This document shows, piece after piece, positions 44,693 to 53,014 of a stretch of DNA of 64,000 nucleotides. The DNA comes from JAIXWP01 sp965247015 (GTDB taxonomy: Bacteria; Bacteroidota; Bacteroidia; Flavobacteriales_D; Sanyastnellaceae), in assembly GCA_965247015.1 (NCBI GenBank), contig CBDFGG010000006.1, positions 372,001 through 436,000 of the forward strand, in the 5' to 3' direction. A program made the translations under genes and the position numbers. The notes beneath the pieces were generated by a model. The model ran no database searches, had not been told where the DNA came from, and was given only the letters and a program-made list of their open reading frames with translations. The stretch's first letter is position 1. Every line of letters starts with the position of its first letter.

Positions 44693-44986
44693 CTACCGTT
44701 TCTTGGCCTTGATGTAGCTCTGAATCGCTTTTACATATTCTTCAAAAGCCTTTATGCCTTCTTTTGTGATGCTGCAGGTAGTCAATGGATAATTATCCTT
44801 GAATGACTTTTCTACTTCAATATACCCTGCCTCCTTGAGTTTTTGAATCTGAACACTCAAATTTCCTGCGGAGGCTCCGGTTTTCTCTTTGATATAGCCA
44901 AATTCTGCCTTTTCAAGCCCTATTAGCAAACTCATCACCGCAAGTCGGAGCTCTGAGTTCAAGAGTGGATTTAATGGTTTAAACAT
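44693..44986 (-). CDS. Winged-helix transcriptional regulator
   Basis: 97 aa single-domain winged helix of the HTH_34/MarR-like type. LNSELRLAVMSLLIGLEK forms helix 1, GYIKEKTGASAGNLSVQIQKLKEAGYIEV is the recognition region, and a wing and C-terminal dimerisation helix follow (EGIKAFEEYVKAIQSYIK). The gene overlaps the preceding membrane-protein gene by 8 nt, so the two are translated together and the regulator probably controls its own operon. Confidence 0.9.
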   Translation of the reverse strand: MFKPLNPLLNSELRLAVMSLLIGLEKAEFGYIKEKTGASAGNLSVQIQKLKEAGYIEVEKSFKDNYPLTTCSITKEGIKAFEEYVKAIQSYIKAKKR

Positions 44987-45560
44987 GCGTTTTTGACTTT
45001 TTCCATAATATCATACCCGGGATGATGTAGCCTATTAGTATGCATCCTGCATTTACGAGCAGGACTAGCTCGGTATTGATAAATGAACAAACCACTCCTC
45101 CAATCCAAAAAACAATCGCACCAATGATTAACGGATTAAAACGATATATGACGCCTGATATGAATGTTGCTAATCCAACAATCGCAAGAATTACAGGCAC
45201 CGGATTCATGTGCGCGGATACACAAATGAAAATAGTGCTACCCAATGTGACCCCAAATCCCAACCAAACACGTGTGTAAATTCGATCCAATGCATTCACA
45301 ACTTGTTGCTTTTTACTCTGCTTCCATCCATAAAACAATGCAATCGGCACACCCAAAACTGGCATCAACATCCATACGATGTTACTATCATTTCCAAATC
45401 CATTTTGAATTAATAAGAACTGCGAAAGACTAGCTAGCATCACTAAAACACCCCATAATAAAAAGTGAAACCCGTCTTCTGAAATTCTATTCTGTGCTTG
45501 TGCGATCATTCCTTGAATGATCTCCAAACTTCTTTCTTGTGTGATTTCGTTATCTGACAT
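44979..45560 (-). CDS. Multi-pass membrane protein paired with the winged-helix regulator
   Basis: 193 aa. An N-terminal helix (LEIIQGMIAQAQNRI) precedes about five hydrophobic segments (e.g. FLLWGVLVMLASLSQFLL, VILAIVGLATFISGVI, IIGAIVFWIGGVVCSFI, GCILIGYIIPGMILW). It belongs to the uncharacterised Bacteroidota membrane proteins that recur next to this type of regulator. Start ATG at 45560; first gene of the two-gene operon. The function is unknown. Confidence 0.85.
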   Translation of the reverse strand: MSDNEITQERSLEIIQGMIAQAQNRISEDGFHFLLWGVLVMLASLSQFLLIQNGFGNDSNIVWMLMPVLGVPIALFYGWKQSKKQQVVNALDRIYTRVWLGFGVTLGSTIFICVSAHMNPVPVILAIVGLATFISGVIYRFNPLIIGAIVFWIGGVVCSFINTELVLLVNAGCILIGYIIPGMILWKKSKTHV

Positions 45561-45690
45561 AGTAGTTCGATTTTGATTTATTCGACAAACATAAAGTAGT
45601 TTATACTATAAACCAAATATATATCATAATTATTTAAAAATGAATACGATAATTATAACCTACCTTTAGAGGAACCACAAAACGATACTA

Positions 45691-46242
45691 TTGAAAATAT
45701 ACATCAAGTATATGGTCAGCCTACGCTGCAAACTCATTGTAAAACATGAGTTAAATAAATTAAAGATTCGATACACTACTCTTGAACTAGGCCTAGTGGA
45801 GATCGATGAAGCCACACCATTTTGCTCGCTTCAAACCTTACGAAAGGAACTTCTCATCTCTGGATTAGAAGTACTGGACGACAAGAAAGCCATTCTAATT
45901 GAGAAAATAAAAACAGTCATTATTGAAATGATACATTACTCCGATGTACTCCCTAAAGAGAACTATTCGGAGTATATATCTAAAAAACTAGATTACGACT
46001 ACACCTATCTCGCCAACACTTTCAGTGAGGTAAAAGGAATTACCATTCAACAATTCATTATTCTCAATAAAATAGAACGTGTAAAGGAATTACTCCTCTA
46101 TCACGAACTCTCACTTACCGAGATTTCTTATCAACTACACTACAGCAGTGTGGCCCATCTTTCAAATCAATTCAAAAAAAATCACAGGCCTCAGTCCCCT
46201 CCTACTTTATTAAGCTTCAGAAGAAGAGAAATGAGAATTTAG
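45691..46242 (+). CDS. AraC-family regulator, C-terminus probably frameshifted twice
   Basis: 183 aa as read. It belongs to a compact AraC group with MVSLRCKLIVKHELNKL at the N-terminus and a C-terminal HTH (YTYLANTFSEVKGITIQQFI, LTEISYQLHYSSVAHLSNQFKK). After FKK the frame gives atypical residues (NHRPQSPPTLL). Removing one A from the 8-A run (~46173-46181) and one C from the CCCC run (~46196-46200) restores the canonical ITGLSPSYF, reading on to a stop at 46251-46253. The gene heads a frameshift-rich stress cluster. Confidence 0.82.
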   Translation: MKIYIKYMVSLRCKLIVKHELNKLKIRYTTLELGLVEIDEATPFCSLQTLRKELLISGLEVLDDKKAILIEKIKTVIIEMIHYSDVLPKENYSEYISKKLDYDYTYLANTFSEVKGITIQQFIILNKIERVKELLLYHELSLTEISYQLHYSSVAHLSNQFKKNHRPQSPPTLLSFRRREMRI

Positions 46243-46361
46243 AGAACCTGTAATACCAAAGACTTATGTAACTATCGCGCTGACATATGTAACATGTAGG
46301 TATCAAAAGAGCAGCACCTTTACAGGGACAGTCAGATTTAATTACCTAAACAAAATTTACA

Positions 46362-46590
46362 ATGGAAAAAAACAGCAGTAAAAACCAGGAGATTCCTTTA
46401 AGATCTCCTCGAACTGGGAAACCCAGGCTAAAAAAACTTAAAGCAAAATATTCTTCCTTAACTGATGCGGATTTGAAATTCGTAGCTGGAAAAGAGAATG
46501 AACTTTTGAACCGCATCGGTGTGCGTCTCAATAAGAAAACGTGAAGAAGTCATTGAAATCCTGAATAAGGGCACTTCTGACGCGAAGTAA
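46362..46590 (+). pseudogene. CsbD-like stress protein, truncated by a homopolymer frameshift
   Basis: The first 60 residues contain the CsbD-type core KLKAKYSSLTDADLKFVAGK followed by ENELLNRI. The frame then stops at 46544 after LNKKT. Deleting one A from the AAAA run near 46536-46539 continues the reading as LNKKREEVIEILNKGTSDAK to a TAA at 46588-46590, which is the usual CsbD ending. CsbD proteins are small, highly hydrophilic general-stress proteins. The truncated form may still be made. Confidence 0.75.
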
Positions 46591-46612
46591 CACATCTTGT
46601 AAGGTTAGCAAT

Positions 46613-46643
46613 AAAAAAAGACTGGACATGTCCAGTCTTTTTT
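46613..46643. terminator. Bidirectional rho-independent terminator
   Basis: AAAAAAAGACTGGAC / GTCCAGTCTTTTTT forms a long AT-flanked stem that ends both the CsbD-like (+) and cupin (-) genes. Confidence 0.9.
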
Positions 46644-46664
46644 ATTTGTAGTAATGAGTAAAAA

Positions 46665-46970
46665 CTAAATCATATCCTCATACCCACTCTTTATAATCGT
46701 ACTGATCATTTTAAATCGAACATTAGCCTTAATGATATTCCTTGCATCAGCAGGAATTATTATCGACTCTCCAACTTTCAATTTATTACTTACACCATTA
46801 ATCACAATCTCTGCTTCACCATCAATGATCTGTATAAAGGTATCAAAGGGTGAGGTCTTCTCGGTTAATGCCTCCCCAGAATCAAAAGATACCGCAGATA
46901 CATTCCCCGTTGTTTTTCGAATGATGGTCTTGATCACCACAGAATTTGGCACATACTCCCAATATTTCAA
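46665..46970 (-). CDS. Cupin-domain protein, N-terminus probably frameshifted
   Basis: 101 aa as read. The single cupin barrel includes DTFIQIIDGEAEIVINGVSN and KVGESIIIPADARNIIKAN. It lacks most metal-binding histidines, so a non-enzymatic or ligand-binding role is likely. Family members start about 12-15 residues earlier; adding one base to the A run near 46990 joins the ATG at 47012-47014 (MENKEFDKAK) to DFLSSLKYWEYVP. The gene therefore probably spans 46665-47014 with a 1-nt deletion. Confidence 0.72.
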   Translation of the reverse strand: MKYWEYVPNSVVIKTIIRKTTGNVSAVSFDSGEALTEKTSPFDTFIQIIDGEAEIVINGVSNKLKVGESIIIPADARNIIKANVRFKMISTIIKSGYEDMI

Positions 46971-47041
46971 CGATGATAAAAAATCTTTGCCTTGTCGAAT
47001 TCTTTGTTTTCCATTATTTGATTACGTTAAAATGAGTTTTT

Positions 47042-47075
47042 AAAAAAGGCAGGTTCGATAACCTGCCCTCTTTTT
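47042..47075. terminator. Rho-independent terminator
   Basis: GGCAGGTT-CGAT-AACCTGCC flanked by A- and T-runs; it follows the broken beta-barrel gene on the minus strand. Confidence 0.8.
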
Positions 47076-47149
47076 CGCTGTTTACAGCATCTACTTAAAT
47101 AAAACCGGACACTATTCCGTAGGCTAGATAACCCAATATTTAAGAACCA

Positions 47150-47797
47150 CTAATACAGTCTATACCCTACGGTAAGTTGTCCCCAGGTGTTCTTATAACG
47201 TGGTGTACTAGAATTACCATCACCATCATTTTTTTAGCAGGTCTGCACCCACTCTTGCTCCTACCACCAAGTGTTGAACGTTGATATCCAACCCTCCCAC
47301 TAAACATAAAGTGTTATTTCGAATATTGTCCATTCTCAAAATCCTGTTCCTGCTCAATAGTTGTTATCCCATTCTTAAACTCATCTTTTTTGATTCACCA
47401 AGAATGAAAACTGAGGACCAGCCACAATGCTAACAAACTCAATTGGTTTGATAGAAACAAATAATGGAATGTCAACATAATTACTTGTTCTTTTTTACTT
47501 CATAGGGCAAACCTAGTAATCTACCCTTTCCAGTAAAGCCACGCTGGCTGTATAAAATCTCTGGTTGCACTCCTATAAACTCTCCGATTGGGATCGTTAA
47601 GAAACAATCCTCCTGCAAAAACCGATCTTCGAGTCTGCAGTAAATTCTTCTCCGTCTGTGTCATATACATTGCTGTAATTTGCCCCAGCCTTTAAACCAA
47701 AGAACATATTTGCCGATCCCGATCCAGTATCATCCTGTGCCAAAGCACTGCCTGTTATCAAGACAAATGATACTATTATAATACTTACATATTTCAT
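47150..47797 (-). pseudogene. Outer-membrane beta-barrel (PorT-like) gene with at least six frameshifts
   Basis: The frame begins with a signal peptide (MKYVSIIIVSFVLITGSALAQ at 47797) and the typical barrel start MFFGLKAGANYSNVYD. It breaks near 47615. Coherent barrel segments then continue in changing frames: FAGGLFL, TIPIGEFIGVQPEILYSQRG, YVDIPLFVSIKPIEFVSIVA, KDEFKNGITTIEQEQDFENG, GLDINVQHLVVGARVGADLL and WGQLTVGYRLY with stop at 47150-47152. Each break lies in an A/T homopolymer. The joined protein would be about 215 aa. Segment conservation argues that the indels are recent or artefactual. Confidence 0.8.
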
Positions 47798-47807
47798 TAG
47801 ATACTCC

Positions 47808-48248
47808 TTATTTCTTTTCGTTTTCAGATGTAAACAAATTCTTGAAGGCAAGTCCTAATTCGTCCATATCATTGCTAAACTCAGCTTTGAACATGTCCCA
47901 TTTTTCTTTGCTTTCTACTTTGTAATCATCCATGCGCTTCTTCATATCTGTATTGCGCGATTCCAATTCCTTGATCTTCGCTTCATACTTGTATTTTTCA
48001 TCCGCCTTTTCGTTTTTAATGCGTTCATTAAATTCTGCAATGCTTTTCTCGTTCTGTGCGATCATCACTGCTGTTTGTTTTCTGTATTCAGCCACTTCTT
48101 CTAGGTAATTTGTTTTTGCTACTTCTAATTCTTTGTTCGCTTCTTCAACGTCCTCTTGAGCACCTTGAACTTTCTGACTAGAGTCCGAACATCCATAAAA
48201 CAAGAAAGTGGTTAATCCCAAGAACATTATTAATCTTAATTTTTCCAT
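47808..48248 (-). CDS. Coiled-coil lipoprotein
   Basis: 146 aa. A lipobox (FLFYGCSDS, Cys20) is followed by a long charged helix (~25-130; heptads such as EEANKELEVAKTNYLEEV and AKIKELESRNTDMKKRMDD). No catalytic motif is seen. It is likely an outer-membrane lipoprotein with a periplasmic coiled coil. It is 10 nt upstream of the broken barrel gene and probably in the same operon. Confidence 0.82.
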   Translation of the reverse strand: MEKLRLIMFLGLTTFLFYGCSDSSQKVQGAQEDVEEANKELEVAKTNYLEEVAEYRKQTAVMIAQNEKSIAEFNERIKNEKADEKYKYEAKIKELESRNTDMKKRMDDYKVESKEKWDMFKAEFSNDMDELGLAFKNLFTSENEKK

Positions 48249-48350
48249 GATAAATTGTTTTTGTAGTTAATTTTCTACTCCTCAAAGGTGATACCTTTTG
48301 TACTATTTAATCTTACACTCTAAATTGTATTAGTTACACAATTGTCACAT

Positions 48351-48381
48351 AAAAAAAGCATCAATTAAATTGATGCTTTTT
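48351..48381. terminator. Rho-independent terminator of the 79-aa gene
   Basis: AAAAAAAGCATCAATT / AAATTGATGCTTTTT forms a perfect stem downstream of the minus-strand gene at 48394. Confidence 0.85.
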
Positions 48382-48393
48382 CCACTTTTAAAG

Positions 48394-48633
48394 TTAAGAC
48401 TTGTGATAAGCCTCATCTTCTTTCTGTGTATCGTTGGCTATCTTCAAGTGTTCATATGCCTTTATTGTAACTTGCTTTGCCTTCTCATGATCGCCTACTG
48501 AATGATAATTCGCGGCGGCCAAGTGATTGTCTGATGAAGCTTTCAAATGCTCGGCTATCACTTTGTGATTATCGATGCGCTTCTGTGTCTCACCATCTAC
48601 ATGATGATTCATCCCCACTTTATTTTCTTGCAT
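48394..48633 (-). CDS. 79-aa helical His-rich protein
   Basis: Small, soluble, rich in His, Lys and Ala (HHVDGETQKRIDNHKVIAEH, SSDNHLAAANYHSVGDHEKA). It is predicted to form two amphipathic helices and resembles small stress-associated proteins of Bacteroidota. I do not recognise a named family. It has its own terminator and lies in the stress-type cluster between the lipoprotein and the GT4/GH130 genes. Confidence 0.78.
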   Translation of the reverse strand: MQENKVGMNHHVDGETQKRIDNHKVIAEHLKASSDNHLAAANYHSVGDHEKAKQVTIKAYEHLKIANDTQKEDEAYHKS

Positions 48634-48693
48634 AATATTTATTTTTTAATAATCAAATGAACTTCTTTTTTAATCAATAAATGTTACATAATT

Positions 48694-51099
48694 CTAGCCT
48701 TTTGATACATCTTTCCTAGATTCCAATTGTGCATACTCGCTCTTGCGAACTTTTGTATATGCCGTTTGGCGCTGCAAACGTTTTCTTCTGCGCGTTACGC
48801 GCTCCACCGCAAAGCGACTGAGCAAATAGCAAAGCGTCGATTCAGCTCCCTGATTTAAATTCACATTACCGGGCTCCAATCCATCATAACAACCGCCAGT
48901 GCATGGATTATAAATAATCTGTGACAAATGATTTGCTCCATTATACCAATCAAAAGCCCTGGTCAATATTTCATCAAATTGTTCCTCTGGAAAGTGCTGA
49001 TGAAAGCACTCTAAGGCTAAAATTGTATAAGCTACATCTACAGATTGCTCCGCTCCTTCAAGGCGCTGTGTATTTAACTCTTCTCGCTTCAACCAATTCA
49101 CATTACTAACCACATTCAATCTATTTTTCTTATAAATAATGGATAGCAAAAATGAAAATGATGAATGTGCAATCTTGCGATACAACTGAATCCCTGTAGC
49201 CTGAGCGGCCCGTAATAAGGCCTCAGGCAACACACTATTGGCATAGGTTAAATAGCCCTCGAACCATTTCCATCCTTCATCACTTTCATCTAAATACAAC
49301 TTTACAAGACGATCTGAAAAAATTTGAATGATGGTTAAATACTCTTCTTCTCTTTTATACTCCACATAAAAACTCATTCCTTTTATCGTAAAAGCCATGG
49401 CACGCGGTGATGAAATTTTCAGTATCGTATCCGCAAAACGCTTGATGAGATAATCCGCTTTCCGAATGATATCTATAGGTAATTCCTTGTAATGAAGTAC
49501 TGTCTTACCTAGCGCCCATATCGCTCTACCACGCGCATCTTCCAAATTTTCACGATAGTTCTGATCGGTATACTCTCCACTATAATTGATATAATTCAAA
49601 ATCATTCCTGATGATGTATAACAACTTTCAATAAAGCCCAAGTAAGTGTCAATTAAACCAATATCATCTTCTTCACGTGTCAAACTGTAATGTTCAACCG
49701 CTACCAATAAAGCTCTTGCGTTGTCATCCAAGGTATATCCTGAAAGAAAATCAGGTTCGTCGTAAACCGAAAATTGAAGCATTCCTCTAGAAGTAGTCAT
49801 TCTTTTGAGATGACTCAAATTCATATCATGCGTATTAAAAATCAAAGATTTATTTGAATTCATCAACTGCTCAAATATGAGAGCATGCGCAATTGCAGAG
49901 TTTTCCCAAGCTGTCACAGCATTCGCCTCTCTTTGAAGCCCTACCATATCCGCCATCGTAGCTTGATCTTCCAAAAGTGATAATGCTTCTTTCGCTAATT
50001 TCAATGAATCATTGAATGGCACAATCACTCCCGCACCTTTTGATAGCACCTCCATAGCGTGCGGAATCGGCGTGGATATCACAGGACAACCACAACTCAA
50101 GGCATAGCTAAACGTACCACTCACTGATTGATTCGGATTGTTGCTCGTAAACATATAAATGTCGGTCAATTGCAAATACTCCAACAACTCCTGTAGTGGC
50201 AGAAAACGATCAATAAATCGAACGTTCTTTTCAATTCCCAAGGATTGCACAATACCGAATAATCCTTCACGATAGGTCTCCGCCTGCTGTTCAAGCACCG
50301 TTGGGTGAGTTTTTCCAATAATTAGAAAAATGATGTTCGGATGTACTTGAATCAACTGCGGCAAGGCATGCAACGTGGTCTCAATACTCTTTCCCGAACT
50401 TAATAATCCGAAATTCGACAAGACAATATTTTCCTTCAAATGATATTTCTCTTTAATCACGTCTTTATTCATGTGACGTATCAAGTGAGTACCATGTGGA
50501 ATGACATGCACCTTGTCTGCACTAACAAAATAATTGTTTTCTATTATTTCCAGCGAGCTATTCGTCATCACTATGACACTGTCTACCACATCCAGAATTT
50601 TCTGAATGTGGCTGTGTAGTTCCTTATTAGGCTGGGCAAGGACGGTGTGAAAGACGATCAATGATGGCTTTTCTAATTTTGATAAAAACAATTCCAACTC
50701 GGCTTCATGCCCTACGAACAAGCCAAATTCATGCTGGATGACTACAAGTTGGATATTGTCGTTATCATTGATACTTTCTGCTAAAACTGAAAGCGCATTG
50801 GGTCTATTGATATGCAATAAACTCTTCACTCGGTCAGTATAGTCATGTTCATGCTCCGCGTGCTCTATAGCGCAGACTTCCACTGAAAATGATTGATTGA
50901 ATTTTTTATTTAAAAATCCAACCAAGTCGTGCGAGTAAGATGCGATACCACACTGCACGGGTGGAAATGTTGTTATAACTAAGATCTCGGGAATTACTCC
51001 TCGACGCTTTTCGGAAATAAAGCCATATTCAGAAATGACATTCATTCTGCGATCTGTATACAGATGTGGCTGATCGTTGTGATTTTCATTCATTCTCAT
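48694..51099 (-). CDS. GT4 glycosyltransferase fused to an alpha/alpha-barrel glycosidase-like domain
   Basis: 801 aa. Residues ~35-425 form a GT-B fold of family GT4: ITTFPPVQCGIASYSHDLVG, VVIQHEFGLF, HVIPHGTHLI and the nucleotide-sugar site SYALSCGCPVISTPIPHAMEV. Residues ~440-780 form an (alpha/alpha) toroid (FSVYDEPDFLSGYTLDDNAR, EDARGRAIWALGKTV, GWKWFEGYLTYANSVLPEAL, EGAEQSVDVAYTILALE), as in glycan-processing GH-like domains. The 14-nt overlap with the GH130 gene shows they work on a common glycan, probably a mannoside. The reaction is inferred. Confidence 0.88.
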   Translation of the reverse strand: MRMNENHNDQPHLYTDRRMNVISEYGFISEKRRGVIPEILVITTFPPVQCGIASYSHDLVGFLNKKFNQSFSVEVCAIEHAEHEHDYTDRVKSLLHINRPNALSVLAESINDNDNIQLVVIQHEFGLFVGHEAELELFLSKLEKPSLIVFHTVLAQPNKELHSHIQKILDVVDSVIVMTNSSLEIIENNYFVSADKVHVIPHGTHLIRHMNKDVIKEKYHLKENIVLSNFGLLSSGKSIETTLHALPQLIQVHPNIIFLIIGKTHPTVLEQQAETYREGLFGIVQSLGIEKNVRFIDRFLPLQELLEYLQLTDIYMFTSNNPNQSVSGTFSYALSCGCPVISTPIPHAMEVLSKGAGVIVPFNDSLKLAKEALSLLEDQATMADMVGLQREANAVTAWENSAIAHALIFEQLMNSNKSLIFNTHDMNLSHLKRMTTSRGMLQFSVYDEPDFLSGYTLDDNARALLVAVEHYSLTREEDDIGLIDTYLGFIESCYTSSGMILNYINYSGEYTDQNYRENLEDARGRAIWALGKTVLHYKELPIDIIRKADYLIKRFADTILKISSPRAMAFTIKGMSFYVEYKREEEYLTIIQIFSDRLVKLYLDESDEGWKWFEGYLTYANSVLPEALLRAAQATGIQLYRKIAHSSFSFLLSIIYKKNRLNVVSNVNWLKREELNTQRLEGAEQSVDVAYTILALECFHQHFPEEQFDEILTRAFDWYNGANHLSQIIYNPCTGGCYDGLEPGNVNLNQGAESTLCYLLSRFAVERVTRRRKRLQRQTAYTKVRKSEYAQLESRKDVSKG

Positions 51100-52132
51100 G
51101 GTAAATTTTATATTTCATTATTTCGTCTACTAATTCAGCTAACTGGACAGAAGCACAAGCTATTTGATGATCTGCGGCACCGTAGTAGATAAAGAGCTCT
51201 CCTGCTATCACCACTGCTCCTGTAGGAAAGCACACATTATTAACTGCTCCTGTAATTTCCCAGCTTGCCTCTGGACTAAAGAGAGGATAAGGCAGGCGCG
51301 CGATCTCGACCATTGGGAACTCGATGTCCAGAATGCATGCACATGCACAATACACATATCCCTCTACTGTATCATGCACACCATGATAAATAAGCAACCA
51401 ACCTGCATCGGTTTCAATAGGAGGACATCCCCCGCCGATATAACTCAGTTCATGATCGTGACGTGGAGAAAGAACGATATGACTCGAAAATTCATTTAAA
51501 TATGTTTTCCAATAGTCATGTGTAAGTTCATAGAGACTATAAAACTGAAACATCTGTATATCAGGTCTAATGCGATGAAGTACGGTGAACTTGTTATTTA
51601 TTTTTCTTGGAAAAAAAATGACATTTTTATCCCATATCAATTCATCTGCGTGAATTTGCCCTGAGAAATGATTTTGATTATTGTAGCGTCGATACTTTTC
51701 ATTGATGGTGCGATCAGATTCGGCAAGACTATGAAACTGATCATACGTAACCTCAGGAACAATGACACCGTGTCTTTCAAAATGAATTAGATCACGCGAT
51801 GTAGCAAGCTTACCTCGCGCATTCACTCCATCAAAACCTGTGTAGGTTAAATAAAATATATCATCAATCTTTACAATTCTTGGATCTTCTACACCATGCG
51901 ACTCATCTGCACTTTGCGGAGAAAGGACACTATGATCTAATTGATTTACAACATTCATTGAACTGTTCAACTGGCAACTGCCAATGGTCGAAAAATTGCC
52001 CTGCGCCACTGCTCGGTAGAGCATATGCACAACCCCATTATCGAGGATCACTGCTGGATTCAACACCCCCTCCACCTCGGAAGGTATCGCTCGCTTTTGT
52101 AAAACAATACCTCGTTTTAAGACTTCAATCAT
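51086..52132 (-). CDS. GH130-family beta-mannoside phosphorylase-like enzyme
   Basis: 348 aa, five-bladed propeller of GH130. It contains NPAVILDNGVVHMLYRAV, ESHGVEDPRIVKIDDIFYLTYTGFD (EDPR with catalytic-site residues), FPRKINNKFTVLHRIRPDIQ, GGGCPPIETDAGWLLIYHGV and VVFPTG-like VCFPTGAVVI. GH130 enzymes phosphorolyse or hydrolyse beta-mannosides and can run in the synthetic direction. It is the first gene of the operon with the GT4-toroid protein. Confidence 0.92.
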   Translation of the reverse strand: MIEVLKRGIVLQKRAIPSEVEGVLNPAVILDNGVVHMLYRAVAQGNFSTIGSCQLNSSMNVVNQLDHSVLSPQSADESHGVEDPRIVKIDDIFYLTYTGFDGVNARGKLATSRDLIHFERHGVIVPEVTYDQFHSLAESDRTINEKYRRYNNQNHFSGQIHADELIWDKNVIFFPRKINNKFTVLHRIRPDIQMFQFYSLYELTHDYWKTYLNEFSSHIVLSPRHDHELSYIGGGCPPIETDAGWLLIYHGVHDTVEGYVYCACACILDIEFPMVEIARLPYPLFSPEASWEITGAVNNVCFPTGAVVIAGELFIYYGAADHQIACASVQLAELVDEIMKYKIYHENE

Positions 52133-52254
52133 AGAGCGACTCGCACTTTTTACACGACTAAAAAAATCTTAAAGTCGCTAAAACTGCCAGTGCTCAAAAC
52201 TAGTCTTGACTGAAAACTAAAATGTTACAGAAATGAAGAGGGGATTTGCAGAAT

Positions 52255-52992
52255 TCACACATTGCCCTCATAGGTCTTGTCAGAATCCGCTGTCATCGCT
52301 TGGATGTCTTCCAATTCCCTATTAGTGAGATCGCGCCACTTACCGACAGGCACATCTAGCTTGATGTTGATGATACGCACACGTTTCAACCGTGTTACTT
52401 CATAGCCCAAGTATTCGCACATTCTACGAATCTGACGATTGAGACCTTGTGTCAAAATGATCTTGAACTGATTGGCAGCGAGTGGTTCTACAACACACTT
52501 GCGAGTGACCGTATCCAAAATGGGAATACCATTGCTCATCTTGCGAATAAAATCAGGAGTAATCGGCTTGTGAACCGTTACGATATATTCTTTTTCGTGA
52601 TTATTTCTAGCACGCAAAATTTTATTGACGATATCACCATCGCTGGTCAACAAGATGAGACCTTCGCTTGGTTTATCCAATCTCCCAATAGGAAAAATAC
52701 GTTTGGGATAATTGATAAAATCAATGATGTTATTTTTCTCTCTCTTTTGATCGGTAGTACAGACAATACCTACAGGCTTATTGAAAGCCAAATAAACGTG
52801 ATCCTCTTTTGGAACAGTAATCAACTTTCCATTCACACGAATCTCATCATCAGGTCCGACCTTGGTTCCCATCTCAGGCTTTTTACCGTTGATGGTTACT
52901 CTTCCCTCTTCAATCAATCGATCGGCTTCTCTTCTTGAGCAAAAGCCGACTTCACTGAGGTATTTGTTGATGCGGGTGAGATTCGATTCCAT
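52255..52992 (-). CDS. rluF: 23S rRNA pseudouridine synthase RluF-like
   Basis: 245 aa from the ATG at 52992 (MESNLTRINKYLSEVGFCSRR); the upstream start at 53037 lies ahead of the promoter box. The S4 RNA-binding domain (~6-50) precedes the RsuA-type catalytic domain, with FPIGRLDKPSEGLILLTSDG holding the catalytic Asp, and QGLNRQIRRMCEYLG follows. RluF modifies U2604 of 23S rRNA. The gene follows the KAS III gene on the same strand but has its own TAnnTTTG box ending 4 nt before the ATG. Confidence 0.93.
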   Translation of the reverse strand: MESNLTRINKYLSEVGFCSRREADRLIEEGRVTINGKKPEMGTKVGPDDEIRVNGKLITVPKEDHVYLAFNKPVGIVCTTDQKREKNNIIDFINYPKRIFPIGRLDKPSEGLILLTSDGDIVNKILRARNNHEKEYIVTVHKPITPDFIRKMSNGIPILDTVTRKCVVEPLAANQFKIILTQGLNRQIRRMCEYLGYEVTRLKRVRIINIKLDVPVGKWRDLTNRELEDIQAMTADSDKTYEGNV

Positions 52993-52996
52993 GTGG

Positions 52997-53004
52997 CAAA
53001 AGTA
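52997..53004 (-). promoter_or_regulatory. -7 box of the rluF gene, leaderless arrangement
   Basis: Minus-strand TACTTTTG, then CCAC, then ATG at 52992. Confidence 0.55.
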
Positions 53005-53014
53005 AGCAGGTATT

